Assembly (NCBI GenBank): GCA_037954235.1
Contig: JBBMOA010000008.1
Coordinates: 4,434,001-4,498,000, forward strand
Direction of reading: 5' to 3'
From: Aulostomus chinensis
Taxonomy: Eukaryota; Chordata; Actinopteri; Syngnathiformes; Aulostomidae
DNA: 64,000 nt
This document shows positions 11,081 to 22,262 of the stretch, piece after piece. The position numbers were made by a program, and so were the translations under genes. The notes beneath the pieces were generated by a model. That model ran no database searches. It had not been told where the DNA came from and saw only the letters and a list, made by a program, of their open reading frames with translations. Position 1 is the stretch's first letter, and each line of letters opens with the position of its first letter.

Positions 11081-12069
11081 CAGGGGTGAAAGCGGCTTAA
11101 AAGTCTTGCCGGAACTGTATGCACGCATTGAAAAAAAAAGTGCCGCCGCCGCCGCCGAAGTTTTATGGTTTTTTATTGGTTTTGGGTGATTTTTATTACA
11201 GTTTTCGGGTGTCTGTTCCCCACACAACTGCAGCCCCCATAGCCCCACCCTTCCCATGCTACCCCTGGAAATGCTTTGAAAACTGCTTTTCACAGTAACT
11301 GCCCACTACAGTGCTAACAACAGGGAACAGGCAGACATGCATACATGAAAAAAACAGATCATCAATATCACTCAATGATTTTTTCTTCTTGTAGGTTCTC
11401 ACTAGCAGACTCCACAGACAGTCTCTCCCTGTAACTCACTCTCATCAATGAGAGGCTCTGAGTCTGAGTCTTCCGTGGGTCTACTTTTGCCAACTTTTTC
11501 TCTTGCTTCTTCAACTCTGTCACATTTTTGCTTAAACGTGTCACTTATTTTACGTTGCATTGTGCCAAAGCAGGTGGCCAGCAGCCGAGTTCTTTGATTT
11601 TGCCCTCTGTTTTGTTTTCTTTCTCTTTTTTTCGTTCCATGACAGCAGAACAGGTGTGGGTTTTAACCTATCAAAACTAACAATGCTGGTACCGTGACCC
11701 ACGTGTCCGTCTGTCAGCTAACCAGAAACGCCTCGCATGATGCACTCATGGGCACGACTCCGTGTCAAGGCGGTTTCACACTGAATGCGCAAGACACAGG
11801 CTGCGCAGGGGAAGTCCATTCATTGTGTATGTGGGCACGCTGTGACGTCACATCAGCGCAAACCAAGCCCAGCAATTTGGTAGCGCTTCGCGTGCTTGCG
11901 CCCCACCCCGCGCAGCGCGCCGCGTTCAGAGTGAAACCGGACTTCAGACGTCGTTTTCTTTATTTAATATGGGATTTTGACAGTTCCCCTCTTCTCCTTT
12001 TTTTAACAGAACTCCATTCCGGCCGTGAATATTTTACCGGAACTGCGTTCCGGCTCACTTTCACCCTTG
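11081..12069. mobile_element. hAT-like element, copy 2, with transposase remnant
   Basis: Same ends (CAGGGGTGAAAG / CTTTCACCCTTG). About 650 bp of centre is missing from copy 1. On the minus strand, 11402-11640 holds a frame-shifted coding remnant: a Lys/Arg-rich start from ATG 11640, then in another frame RKISDTFKQKCDRVEEAREK and SDSEPLIDESELQGE, stopping at TAG. K-I-S-D-x-F is a motif I associate with the N-terminal part of some hAT transposases. A GCC trinucleotide run lies at 11143-11157. Confidence 0.6.
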
Positions 12070-12459
12070 CTTATGGATAATGGACCAGCCCAGGGTTTTA
12101 GTGGTAGACTTCAGTCCGTTTTACTTGGTCCAATTTATGTTGTGGAAAAACGCATTTTGTAAAGAATGTTATTGAAAATCCATCGAAAGCAATTTCACAG
12201 TATGGAACATTAGTTTTTAATTTACTCCAGATGACAGCTTTTGTATTATCAGCTCCTTCAGATAAGAGAGGTTAACTTTGTCTATGGTTTACCAGAATCC
12301 CTGACACATTTTTACCTCCAGACCAAAACAGTCCTCGTACAGACAATTTAATGAGCAATGCAAACAACTACAGCTATAGAAGCAAAAACGATCTTTACTA
12401 AATGGTTAGCATAAGAATCTTAGTTCTTTGTATTTAGTGCAAAACTCCAAGGATTAAAA

Positions 12460-12570
12460 CTCCATGCAAACTCCACACAGAAAGACCCCATGCTTGAGCC
12501 AGGGCTCGAAACCAGAACCTTCTCGCGGTGAGGAGACAGTGCTAACCACTGCACTACCGTGCAGCCCATA
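12460..12570 (-). mobile_element. SINE head fragment
   Basis: Read on the minus strand it starts at the A-box-like GTGCAGTGGTTAGCACTGTC, passes the B-box-like GGTTTCGAGCC and ends at GGAGTTTGCATGG. The rest is missing. Confidence 0.65.
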
Positions 12571-13149
12571 TCAGGCTACCCTATTGTGTAAACAGATGTA
12601 TCCTGGTGACACCACCAGCTCTGCCTACATTATCTCCTCATACATTGTAAAGCCAATCTGCTACCAGACAAATTGCTTATGTAACTTTAACACAAGATGC
12701 AACGATGAAATTATGCGTGTGGAGAATTTGTCTCTCCTGGAGCTGATGCACTAATCATCTCCGTGTTACAGCATTTAATGTGTTGGTTGGCAACATTCTT
12801 CTAATGAACGGTGCGATCAGTTGAAAATGAAGGATACAAAAGTTAAACTTTTAATAACCATCATCCAGACTGGTCGATGTGTATTATCATCCCATTTTTC
12901 TTCAGCCTTTTAAGTTAAGGGGTGAAATGGAGCACACACAAATAATGTTTAATTCTTCAGCTACAGCTGCAGTTGTGGGGGTTCTCAGTCAACAGTCAAC
13001 TGGACTGTTTCTGGTGGTCTTGAAGACCCCCTGTGAACACCACCTTCTTCCGTTGCAGTGTAGGTGTCTAAAGACAGAAACACGGGTGTGCCATGGGCTC
13101 ACTTGTGTCTTAAACAGTGCCCAAAATGTTCATACAAGAAGCTGAGAGA

Positions 13150-13290
13150 GAATGTCAGAGGGGATGGTTTGGCCTTTTGGGACTTTACCATATACAGAAA
13201 AGAGGACACGAGCCTAAACATTGAGGGATACAGAAAATCCACGCCCCCAGATCAATACCTGCTAACTGACTCTCATCCTTGCCACTACTA
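13150..13290 (+). mobile_element. Penelope-like retroelement RT fragment
   Basis: One open frame reads RGDGLAFWDFTIYRKED, then TSLNIEGYRKSTPPDQYLL and TDSHP. The FxDxxIxR...YRKxTxTDQYL pattern marks Penelope-like reverse transcriptases. Expected HTDQYL has become PPDQYL. No GIY-YIG endonuclease was seen. Confidence 0.55.
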
Positions 13291-13379
13291 CGACCACTAC
13301 TATGGGCAATGGAGGCTGAGGAATCATGCAAGTGTCCTGATGGCTGGCTGTGAAGACATATGAATGCTGGTATGTAGAG

Positions 13380-14321
13380 TAGAGGTCGACCGATATGGGT
13401 TTTTCTAAAGCCGATGCCGATACCGATATTTAGAAGTCAGAGTCAGCCGATGGCCGATATGAGCTGCCGATTTTTAGGGCCGATATGCTATCGTGTTGTC
13501 CTTAATTGGCATGCTAAAATATCATACTAATAAGAGGATGCACAACACGAAATACGACACGAAATAAAAACTAAAGTAAAGCGTTTTCATGCTTTCTTTC
13601 TAATTAAATTAACGTGTTAAAGTCAAGTTTTGGTCGAGAAAATAAGGGAAATTTTCCGATGCCGACGGGGGGGGGGGGGGGGGGGGGGGACGCGCGGCGC
13701 ACAGCCCGCTACTTCTTATAATGCACGTTGTTTGGGGGGGGCTTTATTCATTATAATGAGGGGGCGGGCGGCGACCAAGGCAATGTTTCTGTTCATTACA
13801 CGGACCGCTGACTAGATACTCCGCCCTGGCTACTGCTGGTGGTAATTCTCGCGAGGCTAGTGACGGAATTCAGTTTGGAGAGGCACTAGAATGTTTTTAT
13901 TTTTAATAATACGGGAGATTTACGGGAAAATACTAATACGGGAGGAGGGCGGGAAAGAGGGGTGAAATACGGTAGTTTCCCGGCCAAAACGGGAGACTTG
14001 ACAGCTATGAGCTAGCAACGTTTCATTTTGAGCAGAAAATGCTATTTGTTTTTACTTTCGCTAAATGAAGCAACAGATTACAACTTATAATGAGAGCAAA
14101 TATATGACTTTAGGACATTGGAATATAAGAATTGAAGCCTTACCTGTTGGCCCTCTGGTTCTGAATGAACAGCGCTGCGCCGGGTCGTAAATAGCTGCCC
14201 GCAGATGTGCTTGACTGAAAATCGGCGCGACCAAATTAAATAATCGGCCGATGCCGATTTACTAAAAAATAGCAAAAATCGGCCGATTTAATCGGCCAGC
14301 CGATCGATCGGTCGACCATTA
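13380..14321. mobile_element. Nonautonomous hAT element with perfect 8-bp TSD
   Basis: Imperfect terminal inverted repeats TAGAGGTCGACCGAT (left) and TAATGGTCGACCGAT (right, reverse complement) are flanked by identical 8-bp duplications ATGTAGAG (13372-13379, 14322-14329), diagnostic of hAT transposition. Both subterminal regions hold many degenerate CCGAT/GGCCGAT copies. No transposase. A long poly-G run lies at 13667-13689. Confidence 0.85.
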
Positions 14322-14949
14322 ATGTAGAGCACTACCAGCTAACACGTACATATAAGATAATAAAAAACTCGGAAATTCAGTGTAAAAGACGTTTCACTCG
14401 GTGAACGGATCGATTGTGTGCATCTCTCCTACTGAGGCTGATTTAATTCACATCTGGAGCCATGATACATCTTGTTGTTCTCTTGACAACGGAGACACAG
14501 GTCAGTTCTTTGGAAAGGATATTTATGGCTTCAGTCACGCCGTGAGAACTATATTAATGAATAAACATATTGCCCACACATTCGCAAAGTACACTGCACA
14601 TAAATAAAAAGGATATACAACATGGCACTAAGCGCTCATTTGATACAAAGGGCAATTACAAGTGAACAAACCCATACCTCGTTTGGCTGCTTGTCATGAA
14701 AAGTGGTTCTCTGGTTCTTGAAAGTTCTATAATGTCTCTTAACTGTATACTTTGGCTTCAGACATCGATGCTTATAATTTCCGTGCAACAAGCTGTAGCA
14801 GAGCCCTGCTGAAAACGTCGGCCCACGTTGAATCTCATGTGGCGCGTCAGCAAATCATCACAGTAGTGCAACGAATAAATCATAATTTCCAAGGTAGAAC
14901 TATTAAATCCACACTAGCAGTTACAACTCATTAATAATATTGTTTCAAT

Positions 14950-15152
14950 ACATTTTCTTCCGCTTATTCCTGTGAAGGGTCGCGGGGGAGCTGGAGCCTA
15001 TCCCAGCAGCTACGGGCGAGAGGCAGGGTTCACCCTCGACAGGTCGCCAGTCCATCACAGGGCCAACACATATAGACAGACAACCATTCACACACACATT
15101 CATACCTACGGTCAGTTTAGAGCATCGATCAGCCTCGTCCCCTAGTAATGGT
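14950..15152 (-). mobile_element. SINE 3' half
   Basis: Minus-strand copy of the SINE body from GACGAGGCTGATCGATGC through GACTGGCGACCTGTCGAGG and GGGATAGGCTCCAGC to an AATAAGCGGAAGAAAATG tail. 5' truncated. Confidence 0.7.
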
Positions 15153-15164
15153 CTTTACAAATCA

Positions 15165-15365
15165 ATAATTATTTATTGTCATTGTCACAAAAGAAAAAAC
15201 AAAATTTTGTAGGAGCAACACAACTGGACATCGTTGTCTTTTCAATCAATCATCATTTGCACATCTTATTGCATTTCAAATTTTCAACACAATTTGGGAC
15301 CTTCAGGGTAGCATTCAAACAATCCATTGCTTCATTCAGTCCGTTTGAACTTGCTTGACGTGGTT
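15165..15365 (-). mobile_element. Possible related LINE 3' end
   Basis: The minus-strand reading CAATGACAATAAATAATTAT resembles the 3' signature of the LINE at 15650. There is no coding match. Weak. Confidence 0.3.
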
Positions 15366-15444
15366 TTTGACTCATGAAAGAAATCAATGTGCAGTTTGGG
15401 AGATGCAAAGATATTTGCCCAGTAAATCTGATGTAGTATGGATT

Positions 15445-15650
15445 AAGGTCACATGGGTGGCATAGCTCGAAGGTAGACGACCGTCTAGTGAACAAAGGAT
15501 CGCTGGTTCAATTGTCACTTCCCTGACTGTATGGTGGCAACATGCATGTGAGCCTCCACCATCTGTGTGAGTGTGTGTGAGTGGTTGAATGAGATGACAT
15601 TGTAAAGGGCTTTGAGTACCGCCAAGGTAGAGTAAACCCTGTATTAAATA
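15445..15650 (+). mobile_element. Second tRNA-like SINE family
   Basis: The head resembles a tRNA (GGGTGGCATAGCTCGAAGG, then B-box-like GGTTCAATTGT). The body has GTGTGAGTGGTTGAATGAG and the 3' end has AAAGGGCTTTGAGTACCGCC, a signature I recall from a widespread teleost SINE. It abuts the LINE 3' end at 15650. Confidence 0.55.
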
Positions 15651-16424
15651 GAATTGAATTGAAAGCCTTTATTGTCATTGTACATTACAGTACAACGAAA
15701 TTCAGAGTGCAACTCCATTGAGTCCATACATACAATATAAATAAATAAACACAGCGATATACAATGAATACAAATGCAACGATTTAAAATGCAGAGCAAA
15801 TGCTCGTGTGCACGAGGGCGGCAGGTAGTAGGGTTTATATCTGTGTTTGTTTGATGAAGTTATAGCATGTAGAAAAAGCTGTTAGTGAATCTGGAGGTTC
15901 TGGATTCGATGGACCTGTAACGGCTGCCTGAGGGTAACAGTTCAAACTGTATGTATTGTCTTTTATGATGTTTTTAGCTCTTGAGAGAATGCGGCTGTTT
16001 GCAATGTCTGACAGTGAGGGGAGGGGAACCAATGATTTTTTTCTACTGTCTAAATGATTCTCTGGAGAGCTCTCTTGTCTGTAACAAAACATCCAGCAAA
16101 ACACACAGGATTGCAGGAGGCCAGGATGCTCTCGTCTGTAGATCTGTATGAGGACACCAGCAGCTTTTTAAGTTGTTTTTTTCTGAGGATCCTCAGGAAG
16201 TGGAGGCGCTGTTGTACCTTTTCCACCGTTGCCGAGGCATTTGATGACAATGACAGACAATCTGTGACGTGGATGCCAAGGAATTTGAATGAGCGAATTC
16301 TCTCGACACACACGTCATTGATGAAGATAGGCCAGTGACTCGTGAAGAGAGAGAAGACAGAGAAGCACTCAGTTCTGACTTCCTGCCTGCCTCATCACCA
16401 CCTGTAATGAGCCCAACCACAGTA
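15650..16424 (-). mobile_element. Non-LTR retrotransposon, RT C-terminus and 3' end
   Basis: Minus-strand coding remnants: TTVVGLITGGDEAGRKSEL near 16424, RIRSFKFLGIHVTD, VEKVQQRLHFLRILRKKQLK, SILASCNPVCFAG and IANSRILSRAKNIIKD. These are post-RT segments of teleost LINEs. Frames are broken and a piece is missing between the first two. The 3' end at about 15650 has an ACAATGACAATAAAGG signature and a (GAATT)n-like tail. The clade is not assigned. Confidence 0.7.
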
Positions 16425-16473
16425 GTGTTAAATGTTGGTGTACAGTCAGAGGTTTATTATGAATAGAGGAGGG

Positions 16474-16757
16474 GACCCATCCAGGGTGAACCCCGCCTCT
16501 CGCCCGAAGGCAGCAGGGATAGACTTCAGCCCCCCTGCAAAGGGCAACACAGTGGTACAATGGTTAGCACCGATGCCTCACACCAAAATGGTTCCAGGTT
16601 CGAGGTTGTCTGTATATTTGTGTTGGCCCTGCGATGGACTGGTGACCCACCCAGGGTGAACCCTGCCTCTCGCCCAAAGGCAGCAGGGATAGGCTCCAGC
16701 CCCCCCCCCCCGCGAGCCTTAACAGGATAAGCGGTAGAAAATGGATGGATGGATGGA
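16474..16757 (+). mobile_element. Two head-to-tail, internally deleted SINE units
   Basis: A 3' piece (16474-16540, CATCCAGGGTGAACCCCGCC and following) is joined to a second unit (about 16541-16757). The second unit keeps A/B-box-like parts, then jumps to the 3' half, and ends in AAAATGGATGGATGGATGG. This suggests insertion of one copy into another, or a chimeric copy. Confidence 0.65.
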
Positions 16758-17211
16758 GTCCATTTATGTGATGGCTGTTTTCACTGATGGTGTCTTGTTG
16801 TGTCTTGTGAACTGATGAAGAGACCAATAAAAGTTCCATTCCTCTCATCCATGAAATCAATATGCATAATAAGGTGTGTGTTGTCAGGGTCACTTCCTGT
16901 TTTGTTTCTGGTTCATAACTTCCATCTTCCTGCAAAACTAGCACAGTTTATCTGCTTCAACCACTCGATGGAAATGCACCCCACTCCCTGTTTTTCTTTT
17001 CTTGTAATCTTTAAAACGATTCGCCTCACACAGAGATGGAAACCAAACTTAACCAACTATGTCCCCTCAATGGGCACTTGGTGTCATCTGCCCGGTCAAG
17101 TCAATGTACCAGATGAAAGTTAGTGATATTAATTTGTACTAATATGCCCATTATATGCAACGTTCCGGGAGAAAGTAGATAGACTAGGGCCCATCCCCAA
17201 GGTCCCCACAT

Positions 17212-17860
17212 TAGTGTTGGTAAACTTGGATCCTTTAAGGATTCGGGTTAATCACTCACTAAATTATCTGGGTTGTGCGGGTCACTTGAGTCAGGTTTAC
17301 CAGATACCTACTTGCTAAGCATGTTCTAGTAGAGAAGATCAGCTGGAGGGCTCATGACCAATGCCAGTGGATCAGAAGGGGATTCATTCATTGTGTTTGG
17401 ATTGCCTCATCTCATACAGGATCTGCTCTGACTGTGCAAGAAACTGCTACGGACCGTGAGCTGAGAGACTCAAGTAACCGACACACGTACGGTCTTTTGA
17501 TTCAGATTCATATCTCGTGATTCTCGTGAAAATGCTATGAACCATGCGCCAAGGGACTCACTTGAGTGACTTACAGACGGGGGATACACAACTGTTGGTT
17601 CCCTCGGTCCCTTTGGTTCACTTTGTTGATACAAATAAACTCATAGCTTTAAGTTATGGAACTTTTGGCTGCCTTTACAAGAGTATGAGTCGTAATTTGG
17701 TTGTAAAGGTTGCAAGAGGTTTACGGGTGATTCCGTTTGTAAACTTTATTGATAATATCAATCAAATGATCCTGGAACGAGCGTTACAGAGCTGTGCATT
17801 GTGATTCGTTTTATGGCTCAGTGTGAAGGATTCAGTTAACGAATGATTTGGGCATCACTA
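17212..17860. mobile_element. Nonautonomous hAT element with 8-bp TSD
   Basis: The ends are TAGTGTTGG and CATCACTA (reverse complement TAGTGATG), with degenerate inner repeats around GATTCGGGTTAATC and GATTCAGTTAACGAATG. The 8-bp flanks CCCCACAT (17204-17211) and CCCCAGAT (17861-17868) differ at one base. No transposase seen. Confidence 0.75.
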
Positions 17861-17868
17861 CCCCAGAT

Positions 17869-19082
17869 GTAACTGAGTATCCTGGAACTGGTTTACGCCA
17901 GTTAAGGAATCATGTTATGATTACTTAGGAAAAACAAACAAACGTGTTTACATCATGCTTACATCATGTCTAGTCAGTGTCCTGAAATGGTGTATAATTT
18001 ATAACATTTGGATGCCCTCTGTGTCTGTAATGAAAAGTCCTGAGCACTGCATTCTCACCTGCAAGTAACCGATCATCATCAAGAAGAAGTTAACAAATAT
18101 ACTAGCCTGGTTTCCTTTAAGTATCATGTCATTCACTGGACATCTTGATAAAATGGCCACCAGCAAAACCTCACCATCACTGATTAACCCAAGAAAGAAG
18201 GTGGTATTGTTCATAGCTAACCTTTGCCTTAAAATTAATTCAAAGTCACTGTCACCCCACTTTTGTGTACACGAGGTCTTCGCAAGCATGCAGAACTCAG
18301 CAGACACATAAATGGGCTCAAATGATATTTTGCCATTGCTTTTTATTTGCAGTCAGCTGCACTGCTGCCTGGACCTGCAGTAGAAGGAGGGCTTTGCCTG
18401 CTGCACAGGTCACCGCTGTAATGCAGCCAATGGCAAACTCCAAGAATCACACTTAGAAGTAAAGATAGTGGAAACACCCTGTAAATTGCTTAGGGTTCAT
18501 AGGGTTAAAATGCTTGTGTCCTTACTGGTGATAGTACTGGCTTGCTGTATCTCTGACCTGAGTTAGAAAATGTATATGTCATTACTGCAGAGGTTGGCAG
18601 CGGCTGCAGGAGTAAACAGGACAGTCCGATTTGTAGTACAGCAGTGATTATCATGCTCAGCTTCAACTTGGGGGCAAGTTGGTCTGGAAAGTCTCCATGA
18701 TATGAAATTGATTTCCCAGAGAGAAAGGTAATTACTCTCAGTTGCACAGTGTAGGAAATGTGCAATAACCTGCTCGTCCCAGTCACTGTGGCAGCATGTC
18801 TTTTTTATTATGCTCACTGTCAAAGCAGCCAGGCATCTTCACCTTAAAACTGCGAAATTGATGCAGAAGATGTGAAGTGCTATTACCTCCTTCTCTTGGA
18901 TATAAAAGCAAAATGCCTGCTATCAGTCTACTGACAATGCTTTCATGGGGGGGAGAGAGAGAGAGAGAGGTACCCTTTATATACAGTATGTGTAAATATC
19001 TGTGCAGGAAGTTGTTTTCCATAATTTTGCAGCAAGAATACCAATTGGGCATTGACTATCAGATTCAAATAAACTTCCATCT
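17869..19082. other. No gene recognised
   Basis: AT-rich unique sequence with a GA run at 18953-18969. No coding signal. Confidence 0.5.
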
Positions 19083-19093
19083 GTTACATGTTT

Positions 19094-19461
19094 GGCGGCA
19101 CGGTGGTGCAGTGGTCAGCACTGTCGCCTCACAGCAAGAAGGTTCCAGGTTCAAATCCCGGCTCGGGCACGGGGTCTTTCTGTGTGGAGTCTCGATGTTC
19201 TCCCTGTTCCTGCTGGGTTCTCTCTGGTACTCCAGCTTCCTCCGACAGTCCAAAGACATGCAAATGGAGACGAGGCTGATTGATACTCTAAATTGACCGT
19301 AGGTGTGCATGTGAGAGCCAATGGTTGTCTGTCTCTGTGTGTTGGCCCTGCTATGGACTGGTGACCTGTCCAGGGTGAACCCCACCTCTCGCCTGTAGCC
19401 GCTGAGATAGGCTCCACCCCCCGTGACCCTCAACAGGATAAGCAGTAGAAAATAGATCGAT
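19094..19461 (+). mobile_element. tRNA-like SINE, full length, with TSD
   Basis: Complete copy from GGCGGCACGGTGGTGCAGTG to AAGCAGTAGAAAATAGATC. Flanks 19083-19093 and 19462-19472 match at 10 of 11 bases (GTTACATGTTT / GTTACGTGTTT). Confidence 0.8.
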
Positions 19462-19979
19462 GTTACGTGTTTTTACATGCATATTTTTTCTCACAATATA
19501 AATTAAAAAAGTTCAATTGAACTGCATTCTCCCTGGCGCAGGAGCACTAAATAGTAACTGCACTTTTCCCACTCATTCACATGCATTCAAGGATGAGGGA
19601 AAAGTAGGAGTTCTGTGGAAAAACAATGGAGGAGATGCACACGGAAACACTGATTATGTGTTCTGCTGTGTTTAAAAACTGGAGAAAGGCACGCGTCAGT
19701 TCTGCGGTGAAATATGCATCCATTTCATTCAAATTACCAAGTTAGCATCTCTATTTATTACAAAAAATCTTTGGCAAAAGGGACTCCAAGATAATTTTTC
19801 CAGTAAAGGTGCTCTGCTTTAGACTTGCAAAATTAGTAAGTCACCGTACAAAAGTACATGGATATAAAAACTAAATACAGTTTAGGCGCCTTTACCCTTT
19901 AAAAATGTTCCAAAAAAGAACCATAAAGTGACAGCATATAACCATAAATACATAAATATTCTCTGTCTCGTTACATACA

Positions 19980-20012
19980 TAGGATAAGCAGTAGAAAATG
20001 GATGGGTGGATG
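19980..20012 (+). mobile_element. SINE tail remnant
   Basis: About 33 bp of the 3' end only (AGGATAAGCAGTAGAAAATG then GATGGGTGGATG). Confidence 0.5.
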
Positions 20013-20151
20013 TTTAATGTTACAGTGGGATTATGCACCATAAGATAGATCACAACATACATAGAATAAATGCATAGAAGTATGTGACTATTCACATGAT
20101 TTTTCTTGTTCTATGTCAATACAGAATAGAAGACACACCTTCAGTATTCAG

Positions 20152-20240
20152 CAGGGGTCTTCAATGTTTTTCATGCCAGGGACCCCCAAACAGACAGCGA
20201 GATGGAGCAGAAACTCCCTTATACCAGGAATATCTAGTAA
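20152..20240. mobile_element. hAT-like terminal sequence
   Basis: CAGGGGTCTTCAATGTTTTT then CATGCCAGGGACCCCC resembles Charlie-type hAT ends. The partner end was not identified. Confidence 0.35.
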
Positions 20241-20579
20241 AAATATGTGCACAAAGATTCATGGGTTATGCATGTCATTTTGCTTTGTTTTGGTTGTTAC
20301 AAACCTATCTTTTTTCAAATAGCATTGTGTCTGGGATCGTCAGCTGGCGACCTAATAGCCAATCACATGGAACCTGACAGAGCCGGCATGTACCATAACA
20401 ATGTTAACTTAAGGAATAAATAAGTAATTGGTAATAAATACAAATTTCATAATTTTTAAATGCACTTGCTGGAAGTACACAGCTCATATGAGACCATGCA
20501 CACGCTACAAAGCAGAAGCATGATTTCAGCGGCATTGAACGACAGTTTCCGCAACACAAATTTAAAGTTTCAGTGACTT

Positions 20580-20725
20580 TTATTTTATTTATTTATTTTA
20601 CGCCGTTTGCAAGAGCAAATTCTTATTTACAACAACAGCCTGGCAAGAGACCGGGTCTCTTGAGAGGAAAGTGAAGAGGGGCTGCAAAGTAAAAAACTTG
20701 TTAAAATCACAAAGCATTAAAAACG
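20580..20725 (+). mobile_element. Dispersed-repeat fragment
   Basis: GCAAATTCTTATTTACAACA with a nearby GGCAAGAGACCGGGTCTCTT palindrome resembles a short repeat seen throughout fish genomes. The class is not certain. Confidence 0.3.
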
Positions 20726-21286
20726 GTTGGAAAAGCAACACCATACAGTGACGTACTGATTAGACACTGATTTAGTTCATCCAGTGTGAAATGAAAAGCT
20801 TTTATGTGATTTCTGTGGACTGGCCAACACACTCACGAGGGGAAAAAAAGTACATCCTGGATCTACAATGTCCAGTTAATCAAACCTTCATGTTTTTGTT
20901 AATATTTTGTTCTACAACAAAGCAAAAACTGCACAGGAGCATCTGGAAGAGTTCAGGAACACATTCCGTCTTCAGCAGGAGACCCCTGACAGCGTTTAGC
21001 CATAAAGAGCTGAAGAACCATTTGGTTGTTTGTTGTTGTTGTTGCTTTAATACATTTTAAATATCTCTCAGAACTTCACAGGAAGCTCTGTTTTTGATGT
21101 CTTAATTTTACTTGTGTGACTGTTACTGCTGCTTTATTTTTACACACTGGAAAAAAGAATAGTTGAATTAAGACTCACGAGGCATGGCACACTCAGCATA
21201 AGAAGATGCTTTACATGATTTCTGATGTCCTGCTAATTTGAATACTGTCATGATCAAAGATAACAGTAACCTCATTACCTCCCTCC

Positions 21287-21290
<4 letters not shown>

Positions 21291-21320
<30 letters not shown>
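21291..21320. repeat. (GT)n microsatellite
   Basis: 30-bp run. Confidence 0.9.
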
Positions 21321-21322
<2 letters not shown>

Positions 21323-21535
21323 TTCTGTTGTGTGTGCTCTGTTTGTCCTTGTATTTTAGTCATTATTTCTAGATAGTTCTGTGTCATTTGTGCTCCACTC
21401 TTTAACAAGCTTTACAGTTGCTTTGCCCCATACAAGGCTCTAGATTCTTGGGAGCCTGGTATGCAACTGGTTTCTCTGTTTCCCCTTGAATGCATCATCC
21501 CTCACTCACTTGTGGCCAATCAGCCTCGACCGCCT

Positions 21536-21635
21536 CTGCTCCCGCCTCTGGTCCTGCTCCTGCCCCTGCTCCTGCCTCTGCTCCTGCTCCTGGTCCTGGT
21601 CCTGGCCCTGTTCCTGCTCCTGCTCCTGCCTCCTG
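21536..21635. repeat. Pyrimidine-rich CTGCTC/CCTG tandem repeat
   Basis: About 100 bp of degenerate CTGCTC and CCTGGT hexamers, strongly strand-asymmetric and open in more than one frame. An AATAAAG lies at 21892; the surrounding T-rich stretch may be a retroelement 3' end. Confidence 0.7.
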
Positions 21636-22149
21636 TCTGCCCCTTTGGTGACAGTGATGCTGACTCTTACTTTGTTATTTATTTTGTTTTTTTGTAGAAG
21701 ATTTTTGTTGTGGGCTTTTCTAAGGGAAGAAGATCTTTTGTTGTCACTTCATTTTTTTTTTTGTAGACGAGGATTTTTGTTGTGGACTTTTTTGTGTTTG
21801 GTCTGATTTTTGTTTTCTGCCCCTTCCCCTCTCACCTGCTTCTACTCCCTGGTGGGCATGCTACTGCATCAGCCAAGCTTTCCTAAATTGCTAATAAAGT
21901 TTTTTTTGTTTTTTTTCCCTTAACCAACATCTCGTGTGTTTATTTGGGCCCATATCACTCCCCGTTTCATGGTCACAGGTTTCTCCAAGCACCATGACTC
22001 TCTAAATGGGGTACGCAGCTTTGTCAGGTGTAACCCCAAACAAAATCTGTAGAATCCTCTTCAAACACTGGTCTATTTTTGGTGGAGGATTTTGTCACCC
22101 ACATTGTGTGTAGATGTGTGCCCACTCCTCGAGTGTGGATCTCTCTCCA

Positions 22150-22262
22150 CCAGTACTAACCAGTCAAAGGCAGAGTAGGGCTACACGCCGGTCTTCGGGG
22201 GTTGCGCACCCGCTGTAAATCAGTCGTTTCTGGGTTTGTAAAAATTATGCCATTTAGCACCG
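22150..22262 (+). repeat. Dispersed repeat, copy 1
   Basis: ACCAGTCAAAGGCAGAGTAG, CGCCGGTCTTCGGGG and a final ATTTAGCACC align with 29927-30033. Class unknown. Confidence 0.4.

Noticed and set aside
11054..11293. Coding exon from the GCC-rich part of the hAT copy
   Set aside because: The same reading occurs in the hAT left arm at 4983-5189, so it is a translation of the repeat terminus.
19065..19433. Long ORFs on both strands at 5.7, 19.1, 26.0-26.9 and 36.5 kb with shared peptides such as VVQWSALWPHSKKVPGS
   Set aside because: These are translations of the SINE consensus in various frames, not proteins.
21461..21806. Leu/Pro- and Ser/Cys-rich ORFs
   Set aside because: They arise from the CTGCTC/CCTG tandem repeat; no splice context or conserved motif.
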